Assembly (NCBI GenBank): GCA_000697055.1
Contig: JNDT01001891.1
Span: 1-64,000 of the forward strand
DNA: 64,000 bases
DNA from: Saksenaea vasiformis B4078
Taxonomy: Eukaryota > Mucoromycota > Mucoromycetes > Mucorales > Saksenaeaceae
Direction of reading: 5' to 3'
Positions 51,491 through 64,000 of the stretch are shown here, piece after piece. The notes beneath the pieces are model-generated. The model was not told the DNA's origin and did not search any database. It was given only the letters and a program-made list of their open reading frames with translations. Position 1 is the stretch's first letter, and each line of letters begins with the position of its first letter. The translations under genes and the position numbers were made by a program.

Positions 51491-51740
51491 TCATCCAAGT
51501 ATTACTTTGCATCGACACCAACTCAATTCTGCGGTGAGGAGCTGTAGATCTTTGCGCAGAGAACCAGGTGCCTTTACTTCTGAATCAAAGGTGTATTGCG
51601 CTGGTCCATTGTAACAGGTCCACCCCACGTACCAATCGAAACGCGTAAAATGGCAATACTTAAAGGGACGCATGAATTTCTTTTTCTTTTTTTTTTCTTT
51701 GGCTTTGTTCATTTTACATCCCCGGTACGTACTTTTAATG
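51491..51740 (-). repeat. Repeat family R2, copy 2
   Basis: Partner of 7028-7280. Leftward translation gives KFMRPFKYCHFTRFDW and LRKDLQLLTAELSW, parallel to EFMRPSEYCYFCTFRL and LSKNLLLLSARLIW in copy 1. Adjacent T-rich DNA encodes the Lys run before it. About 350 bp to the right is MITE-like copy 3. Confidence 0.45.
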
Positions 51741-52088
51741 GAATACGCATCCAGGATCACTCATGTCTTTTGATGTATTTGTTTAGCCTGTATGACCTCT
51801 GTCCCGAACTGTCTCGGCTGTGGTGGCGTCTTTACCCATCACTTAAGTGAGTAAACTAAATGCTGTCGCGTTCAGTATCACTCATTTTGTGCAATAGTCG
51901 CTGGACGTTTGCATAGCTTCAAGTCCTCTGCAGTGCGTTTCAACTGGCCTTGTGCCAAACTCCTCCCTCTCCCATCCCCATCCATCAGGTGCGGGATGCG
52001 GCCCCCGTAGATTTGCAAGATTAGCCTTCGGGGGTAAGTAAACTGACATCCAAGTATTATTCCATTTACTAACCATGAACAAATTTTT

Positions 52089-52246
52089 ATGCTATCTATA
52101 TGAATTTCGCGTCCATCGAGGGGCCGCGTTGATGTAATTCGTGTATGAATTTGTTACCAACTTATGTATTAACGAACGCATACTTGTTCCTTTTCTTAGC
52201 GTAAAGGTGGTTCCTCATGGACGCAAAATTTATATAGATTAGGGTA
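52089..52246. repeat. MITE-like inverted-repeat element, copy 3
   Basis: The left arm is ATGCTATCTATATGAATTTCG then CGTCCATCGAGGGG; the right arm is TCCTCATGGACGCAAAA then TTTATATAGATTAGGGTA. About 158 bp long. The preceding 60 bp (GTAAGTAAACTGACATCCAA, TTTACTAACCATGAAC) are also shared with copies 1 and 2 in degenerate form. Confidence 0.6.
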
Positions 52247-54223
52247 AAAACTTGTTCAATAAACAGTCTTCCACGCTCTAAAAGAACCTGATTATATGAC
52301 TATGCTGAATATTGAGCATTGTGTTTCTTGCGCTTATCTCCTTGTTTAATCTGGTTTAGCGTCTAATAAACGCCATGTTTCATTAGACTTACTGTCATCA
52401 TATTGCCTGACACACAAAAATCTGGGGCTGCGTTACACGGATCTGTGCCATTGTATGATAGGTTTACGCCAAAGTCTTATTTGGATCTCACACTATATAT
52501 ATCTATTAACGATAACCCTAAACGTATATTTGGGAACAAGTTGATTTGATTTTGCTCCCATGCACAGTTTATTAAGTTTCTATTCCATGACACGTTCGAT
52601 CTCGCTCTGGAGTGCGCTTTGACCAAGTGTTCCACAAAGGACGTTTCTGTCGTACATGATGTAATCTGAAGCAACTTTCTTTGGGTAACTCTTAGAATAG
52701 TGTCCACAAAGCTTAGTACCAATTCAGATCAAATGTTTGAGAAAGCACGCCATCGCAGCATCTCGTAAACAGCCTTCTCCACAAGGCACTAATATTAGCT
52801 TGATAGCTTGCTCGGCTTTATCTTGATACATGTAGGGAGCATTCATTTTTATCAAATGTATCCAAACCAAACTAAGTAATGAAGTGAATACAGAGAATGA
52901 TGCGGTGCAAATTACAACGTCAAGTCCGCTAATATAATTGACATTATAGTTCATGGTGCACAAAGAGTGTAATTTTTTCCTCTCATTTGCTGAAACGCGT
53001 ATGTTGTACAAGTGGCTTTTATATTGAGAGAATTGAGAGAACATTTGCTTTATGATATACCATTCTCGCCATTCGCATTTAATAAGTTCAATACTAAAAT
53101 CGCTTAAATCGTAACCCTGTGCAACTGAACAAAGGTTCTGTTCCCTGTTAGCTTACTACACGCTGTCGTTCGCCATAACTATCTCTAGCTCACTACCACA
53201 TCTTCTCTTAATACTGAAGCACATATCTGAAGTCCACTGAAGAACACAACGGCTCGATCCATCTGTCGAGGGATATTTACGGTGACGTCCACTTTCGTGA
53301 TGAACTGACGAATCAAACTAAATACTCTGAATGCTGTGACGTTGTTGACTACAATCTCTGACTCGTCGTAGTCTGGACTTCGGTACACATAGTAGACGGA
53401 GTGTCGTCTGATGACTATGCGAAACGGTATGCACCGATCATTTATCTGCTAAACGGCGGACACGTAAGATCCGAGAATAAGTTTCAAAACCAGGAGGCAT
53501 ATCAGCAACAATTCTACAAGCCTGGGGGTGCTTTGGTCCCGAGATAGCGTGTGCTATAGACCTGTTATTTCAATACTATTGCATTAGAGATACTATCTGC
53601 TTTAGAGTAAATTCCCGTGTAATATCCGTTGCCAATTTCTCTCTCTAGAAGATTCTATGCTCCCACATGAGGGAGAGAGGTTCTTGTAAGCGGTGCTATC
53701 TGGCGATGAATAAATGAACATGGTCGAAATCAAGACATGACAGTGGATGACGGAAAGCCGTAGCACTCTCATCATGTTCTGCTCAAATAGGATTTCAGAT
53801 TCCGATAGTGGGCCGGTGAAATTTTTGCGGTCCCGTATGCGTTGCGTGCAAGTGACCCAGTGGATTCAGTCGGGGGGTTTGTGAGAGAGCGATTCCCGTC
53901 CCCAGCTCAGAAGTATACACTTTTTTTTTCTTTGTCCAACGTACCAAAGGAGGTGGAAGACGAAACATTGTATAAACCTTCTTTTTTTCTTTTTTCTGCT
54001 GTTGTTTTCAGCTCTTTAATTCTATTTTTACCCTTGACATTCAAAACATTCTCACACAAAAAAGACAAACCTCCGCTCTTCTCTTAACGCTTACACTTTC
54101 CAGATCGACACTTCTTTACGTCTCTCATTTTCACGTCATCGACACGCACTGATATATATATATCTATATATATCTCTATATATACACACTTTCCCCTCTC
54201 TGATATCTTTCGACACAACATTC
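52247..54223. other. Gene-poor region and capping enzyme promoter
   Basis: Leftward frames at 52477-53388 (three of 67-106 codons) have no recognised domain and may be remnants of an unknown gene. The last 80 bp before the capping enzyme hold a TA-rich run at 54151-54186, possibly its core promoter. No gene is claimed. Confidence 0.35.
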
Positions 54224-57200
54224 ATGGCTGCTAGTCAGTATCCTTCTCAAGTACATCAACCACCTACCTCTGCCGCGCCTCATCATACGGAACATCCTTC
54301 AATACCGGAAAGCATCGGGAGACGCGTTGATCCCAACTACTCGAGAATCTTACAAGCACGAGTAAAGGAACTGTTACAGACGCAACAGGATGGGTTAGCA
54401 TATTATCAACCTTGAATTAAGGAGAGTGACAAATCTAACCAGCTCGATACTAGCTTTCCAGGATCACAACCTGTCAGCTTTGAATCGAAACATCTAAAGG
54501 TATTGCAACAAGAAGACTACTATGTGTGTGAAAAGACGGATGGTGTCCGTTATCTCCTATTCTTTGTCCACTCACCAAAAGGCCCCGCGACATTTATGGT
54601 AATTTGCAATTTCATGCGCCTTTCGTCATTCATCTCACGCTGTATCCATCCATGATTAAGTTTGATCGCAACAAGACTTGGTTTTACATTCCAAATTTAT
54701 TATTTCCCGTAAGAAATCGAGACAGAGAATACTTAAGGGATACATTGTTGGATGGAGAGCTGGTAATGGATGTCGATGAGAACAATAAGGTAACTCTATA
54801 GGATATATATATACGATGGTGCATCTGACATTCAACGTAGAAAACATGGCGCTTCTTGGTATTCGATTTGATGGCATTGAATGCGGTGTCCATGATACAA
54901 CGATCTTTCAATACAAGGTTGGGGGTATGTAACGTTGATCTATAAATGGAAGAAGATAGCTTATACGACGTTATCCAGCTTCTCCAATACGATGTCCTTT
55001 CTCCGTTTCATGCCAGTCAACGCTACATCACCGATGCAAGTAAAAGTCCACCCTTTACGTAGGTGATGTTGAAATACCGTGCACGAAGTTAATGCGTACA
55101 GTAGAATTGAATTGAAAAGAATGGAGCGTGGATATGGGTTGCAACTTGTGTTTGACCATATGTCAAAGTCAAAACACAAGTGTGATGGTGTTATTTTCAC
55201 TCCTGTCAAATGGCCTTATGTTCCGGGAACCTGCGAGAAACTGTGAGTGGCATATGATCTTTTTTGATCTAAAAGGCTGACCGATTGGGTTGATAGAATA
55301 AAGTGGAAACCACCAGAGCTAAATACGGTTGATTTTCGAATCGCGGCGAAATTCACCAAAGAACACAAATTGAACTATTCACTGGAAGTGCTATCACATG
55401 GCGTCACCTACAAGTTTTTCGATCATTTTCAACCTGAACCAGCCTTGGCACAAGAGTAAGTTCGATATAAAAGAAAGTAGTGGTAGTGTTTGAGTCAACT
55501 AAAGATATTTCTTCCAAGATGGCGAAACCAAAATCCAGACAAGCGTATTGCTGAATTTCGGTGCGTAAATCAGTCATATAAAACAAAGGGCAGGATAAAA
55601 TTGAACGGTAATGTATAGATTTGATGACGATTGGAATGTCACGGTTGTAGAACAAGGCTATGCTCCTTATACAAAGAAAGGCGGTTGGAGGTAAACAGGA
55701 GACGTGGGTTTATTGTTCGGAAGTGAGTTGACGCACAGATCTAGATTTGTACGATTTCGGGAGGATAAAGATACAGCCAATGATGAGAGTGTGGTGAAGA
55801 AAATATTGACGAGTATACGTGATGGCGTAACGAAGGAACAGTTGCTTATGCATATGGATGAGGTTCGTGCGGCATGGAAAGCACGCGAAAAAGGCGTATC
55901 CTTGCCGCATGCATCCTCAAGCAAAGCGCCTGACGTACTATCTCTTTCCACCAATGCCTCTTCGCACGCACCCCATTCCATGTCTCTGATGACGCCAACA
56001 TCAGCTAGTCCCGTTCTTCCTTCGCCTTCGGTGGCCAACACCGGAGGTTATTTTCGGTATGAGCCAGAGAGTACTACTACATCACGGCAGAATTCGATCG
56101 ACATGGGGTATATGGTGGATAGGCGACGTTCAGAGATGGATCTCCGTATAAGTAACGTGGAAGGCAAGCCATTGGCTAGCACGACACAGATCGGCAAGGA
56201 AGAATTGGCACACAAACAAAATGTGGATAGTGGCACTTCCAACAAGGAATTTTCGAATAAAAGGGAAGTTAGCGCAATAGACGAATCATCGGAGAGAAAA
56301 CGGCACAAATCGTTCAAGACAGAGAAAGAAAAGACTGAGTACGATGCCAAAGTCAAATTGGAGGCGGATAAGGTGGATGACGAAAGGGGGGCATCTGAGA
56401 GTGATACGCTTTCAACTGAACAGCTGGCTAAAAAAGTGGAACGTGAAACATTATCACCACCACCTACCACTGCTACTACTACTACTACTACTGTTAGCCA
56501 GTCTGTTACACGAGAAGTTTCAACTGAAGAGAAAAACAAGCCTGGTCAGACACAGGCGCTGTTAACAGTAAAGGAAGAGCAATCGTCCCACCCTGAATCC
56601 GTTATTGCGCCAAGGGAACGGCGACGCAGAAAGAGTTCTGCAACGTCCTACCCTACTTCGTTTACAAAAAAAGACGGCGTCAACGTCGCGCATGAATCAA
56701 GCAACAAAATGAGGAAACTGGAGAAAAGGGCCTCTGGTCCACCCCCTCTCGCACCATCACGAAGCTCTCCTGTGCCATCCACTCAAATTGAACCTCCTCC
56801 TCCACCACCTCCTCGTTCTGTTGCTACTACTGCCGCTACTACAACCCATACACCATCCGAGCCACGTTACGTTCATGCCAAATATACCGAAGAAAACGGT
56901 ACGCGCTTTGACCACCGTTCGAAATCAATACCCGATGTGACAAGCAAGCTACGTCAAAGCTCGTCCAGCAACATTCATAGTTTACTGACCACTTCCGTTG
57001 AACCCTTAAGCTCTACCTCCTCTTCACCCAGACAGACACATGAGCGACCTCAAAAACAACATCCATACAACTTTGAAACGATTTTACAGCCAGACAAACG
57101 TGAATCGGAACGCTATGCGGCACGTCAATTTATCAACTACCATGTGGACGGATCACATATCCTCACCACATCCTCTTCGTCCTCCTCCTATCATGAACCA

Positions 57201-57635
57201 TTGTACGCAATGAAAGGACGACCACCACCTCATGCGTGGCAACCACAACAACAACAACAACAAACCGCTGCGCAAGAGGAACGGTATCCCCCCGCCATTG
57301 TCCACGAACACGTTCCTTCCATACCATCGTCACCCGACAGAAGGCAAAGAAATACATGGCAAACATCCACACCCATCAATGCACCCTCCGCAGGATACAC
57401 CCATCCCTACCTATCCCGTTCGCAACACCCACCGTATATCTATGATGAGTACTATCAACAACAACAACAACAGCAGCAGCAGCAGCAGCAACAACAGCGA
57501 CGATATGAAGAGAGTGGTTATCAAAAGCCAAATTATCCTACAGAACATGCTGTTACGGAACGTCATCCAAGCAGTGAGACAAATGCTAACCCGAGACGAA
57601 GTACTAAAGCCATGTTGGATTTCATCCTGAACTGA
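54224..57635 (+). CDS. mRNA capping enzyme (guanylyltransferase) with long disordered C-terminal tail
   Basis: About ten exons, roughly 985 aa. Nucleotidyltransferase motifs in order: [11 protein letters not shown] (Lys attacks GTP), [12 protein letters not shown], IIIa [49 protein letters not shown]. An OB-fold stretch lies between V and VI ([16 protein letters not shown]). Fungal capping guanylyltransferases (yeast Ceg1 type) add GMP to nascent mRNA in the nucleus and are usually about 400-460 aa. Here about 560 residues follow motif VI, all low complexity: Ser/Thr-rich, poly-Pro (PPPPPP), KR-rich and a poly-Gln run near 57459-57497. Clear exons include 54224-54393, 54454-54598, 54661-54789, 54841-54924 and a last one starting about 55732. 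The junction near 54925-54960 does not keep frame with the best splice sites, so one base may be off or an odd donor used. Confidence 0.88.
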
Positions 57636-57999
57636 ACAAAAAGAAAAGAAAAAAAAAGCGTCATCCACCCATTTTCCCCTTCACATCACGTTTCTCTTCC
57701 TTTTTTTTTTCTTTTTTTCCCTGCACACAATTTGCTCATACATACTCAAATACGCAAGCAACAAAATACAAAACACAAATACACGTGGGCACACAGACGC
57801 CCAAGCACAGACGCGCCTTTTTTCTTCCTTTTTTTTCTATTTCTATCGTTTTCATTCCTGTTTTCTATCTTTTTTCTTTCTTTCTTGTGTGTACATGTCT
57901 GTCTTCCCTTTTTTCTTTTTCGCTTTTTGTTTCCTTCAAACCTTTGCGCGTTTGGTTTGTCGCTGTGATCCTGTATTACTGTTCATTGAATGAGTTTTT
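57636..57999. other. T-rich 3' region after the capping enzyme
   Basis: Pyrimidine-rich tracts (for example 57700-57720 and 57815-57930) with no gene. Probably the 3' UTR and terminator region. Confidence 0.4.
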
Positions 58000-58154
58000 C
58001 TATGCTAATCTATATAAATTTTGCGTCCGTGGAGAGTCAAGTTTGCGCAAAGGAAGAAGAATTGAATAGATCATCATTTAGTAACATGAACTCACACTCT
58101 ACTTTAATCAACTTGGGTCCTCCGATGGGCACAAAATTTATATAGAATAGCATG
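58000..58154. repeat. MITE-like inverted-repeat element, copy 4
   Basis: About 155 bp. The left arm is CTATGCTAATCTATATAAAT then TTTGCGTCCGTGGAGAGTCA; the right arm is ACTTGGGTCCTCCGATGGGC then ACAAAATTTATATAGAATAG and CATG. It lies between the capping enzyme and helicase genes, which converge here. Confidence 0.65.
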
Positions 58155-58612
58155 CCAATGGATGTTCATCTTGTTTTGCCCGCAAAGGATAAGTCGGATA
58201 GAGAGACTGACTGGTAATGCAAAGAAGCTAATGTAGCAGCAGCTAGCGATTGATTGCCGGGAGGTGAGTGAGTATGACAACAACCCAGACAGAGGCCATG
58301 CTTGTGTGTTATCTTAAACTATGTGATGGTGTGTTTAACGCTACTGTGCCTATGCAGAGTTTATTTCGAGTAGAATGTATTTCATGAAGTGGGTATTATT
58401 AGAGTTGGCTTCAGTAAACTGGACAAGTACACACATGCTTCCACAAACGACTGTGATGTCTGGGGCAATCTTGGTCATGATTTTGGAATTCAATAAAAAA
58501 AAAGCCACAAAAGATGCTGTCTGGAGCTTTTTTGATAATTTTTGAACAGATGTTTGCTACACTAGGTTAATGCCAATCTTCTTATAATTTTGTTGTTTTC
58601 TTTCTGTGATGT
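58155..58612. other. Intergenic spacer, no gene seen
   Basis: Contains the 3' side of the helicase gene. No frames of interest. Confidence 0.4.
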
Positions 58613-62252
<3,640 letters not shown>

Positions 62253-64000
62253 GATCCGATGTTTCTGTAAAGCAGAGGAAAGGGGGAAACAAAAATTTCA
62301 GAAAGGAAGTGTTTAAGGACAGCTGTCGGGGTTTATGACGTTGCGAAAATGACCCAATGAAATTCCCAATTCAAACAACAGTATTGTTTGTTTCAACGGA
62401 CTGGGAAGAAATGAAAAGGGAAAAAGGGGAACCACCTGCGTTATTGTTCATACCAGGTTATACAGAGCTATCATGTGCCCTACTTTTCCACTGTCAAAAT
62501 CAAATAGCGTCATATGTTATCACAAGACAACCATCTTCCTCCAAGACAAAAAGGTCCCGTTAAACTTGATCAATGAGAGCACCCTTTTCATCCAGGCCTG
62601 CAGCTTTAGTGGTTCATCAATTCTGGTAGGTATCACATTTCAGATCTAAGGATGCTAAGCCGCTTACTAACGTAAGTTGACGTGTGGTTGCACGTGGGGC
62701 AATCAAAACTTTTCTTTTCATCAGCTCACTTTTTAAGTAAATTGGGTATTGGGTTGTCTATGGACAAAGCACATCAGGACTATATCCGTTCCTTATGTAT
62801 CCATTCCATGGGATATTTGCCAATCTTTCTTCTCCCAGTTCAGACTTTCAATGCCCGGAGGAAATCATTGTTACAGCTCAGACTATAAAAAAGATCTTGG
62901 TGCCTTGAGTTAGAATCGTTGAGCACATGTGCTCAATGCGCAATAGAGTGATGCATGATGAGCAAATGCATGTTTAGTTGACAATCAGAGATCATTGTGC
63001 CGAAGGACTTGGAAAGGTACAACCGTATTTCAACCGCGAGCGTCCTGTGAATTTGTGTGATTTGCTGATCATGACAAAGGCATCCAACGCTTGATTTTGG
63101 TATCCACTCTTTTCAATATACTGTGACGGGTTGCACTCCCTCCAGACTTATGTAGAAGGTGTGATCCCTTTCTCCGCAGGAGAATGAACAGGTTTGGCTT
63201 CTGACATACGCGCCGTCTTCTTTGTTAATATTATGAAGATTGACGTCGTGCCTTAGCCAAATCCTTAACGGGGTATTCAGTTCTCCGGACGTCTCTTCTG
63301 CTTCCACATTAAAAAGATAGGCGCAGCAATGCTCCTATCTCTACGTTTAGCTCATGACTTTGCCTCTCAAGCCAATCTCTTCAGCTTAACTTTGATGATC
63401 AGCAATAGTACTACCACGTTTAAATCATCCATGACATGCTATCTGAACGATACACGGATTTTTGCATGTAACTTTTTCACCTATCGAGAAGGCTACTTGC
63501 TTTGATCATCAGACAAGTTTATGTTAGCTAGGAATAAGAGGTGACAAGTGATTGTAGTTACCATGCAGAAGACAGATACGTATTATGATGATGCCAATTT
63601 GTCTGTCGTTGAGATGATTGAGGAGGGAGACGCAGAGATGTCTCATTCCTCTTGTAGACACGTGTATATCAACGGATATCGCAGATATCGTGTATGCAGC
63701 TATCCATTGTAAACCGTAGCGTACTTTTCCTACTGATAACATTTATTTGGACAAAAGTAAGTTTACAAGTTGTACGATTGTGCAGTCTTCTGAGTGTCCC
63801 AAAATAATAGACAGAATGTCACCTTCCCCTTAGAGCCATAGGAGTGGAGTCGCCTCGACATCGTGAAATACGTTTACATCAGATTTGATATTTAGGGAGG
63901 GGGTCTAATGCAGCATGGAAGAGCATACGGTGATACAAAGATTGGCGCTGAATTTACATACTATTCTGCTATTCTCAGGAAGGTTTGATGTATCTATTGA
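62253..64000. other. Intergenic region to window end, no gene seen
   Basis: Starts with the helicase promoter. Short frames (for example 62357-62563 and 63524-63742) lack domains. A gene made of small exons cannot be excluded. Confidence 0.35.

Noticed and set aside
52477..53388. Leftward multi-exon gene from three frames of 67-106 codons
   Set aside because: No domain, no convincing splice sites linking them, and no repeated similarity elsewhere in the window.
55704..57635. Separate 643-codon gene downstream of the capping enzyme
   Set aside because: It has no ATG start there; capping motif VI lies at its beginning and joins upstream exons in frame.

Overview
The window reads as nuclear DNA of a filamentous fungus, most likely Mucoromycota (Mucorales-like). 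Genes carry many short GT-AG introns (about 44-90 nt, with a few GC-AG), are compact, and include a conserved eukaryotic housekeeping set (ribosomal P1, COX23, BMS1, adenylosuccinate synthetase, capping enzyme, kinesin-13, MAK/IME2-type kinase, Ded1-type helicase). Between them lie AT-rich stretches with DNA transposon genes, a probable LINE remnant and several small repeat families. No prokaryotic operon structure, rRNA, tRNA or CRISPR array was seen.

Layout. 1-5600 is a mobile-element block read leftward: the N-terminal end of a Tc1/mariner transposase at the window edge, a 17-exon gene for a Fanzor (eukaryotic TnpB-like, RuvC-type, potentially RNA-guided) nuclease, and a MULE transposase. 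6408-9349 holds RPP1, COX23 and a short-chain dehydrogenase. 9472-23119 is a leftward cluster of four secreted, mostly GPI-type pepsin-like aspartic proteases, with element debris between them. 24841-35996 is a dense housekeeping block (BMS1, ADE12, an ISC1-like phospholipase C, kinesin-13). 37771-46369 has a two-repeat Myb protein, a SANT-domain gene broken into tiny exons, and the kinase. 46370-54223 is mostly gene-poor repeat-bearing DNA around one coiled-coil gene. 54224-62252 carries a capping enzyme with a very long disordered tail and a DEAD-box helicase with RanBP2 zinc fingers and WG repeats. No gene could be supported in 62253-64000.

The most notable item is the Fanzor gene. When its exons are spliced by hand they sum to 2298 nt, every one of the 16 junctions keeps frame, and the protein (765 aa) retains the RuvC-I Asp, the RuvC-II Glu, a Cys-rich zinc-finger region and a candidate RuvC-III Asp. 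Other points of interest are an apparent gene-conversion tract between two proteases, stop-free introns of a length divisible by three, a MITE-like family with four copies, and the unusual tails on the capping enzyme and helicase. All gene models are by eye, so exon ends may be off by a base or two.
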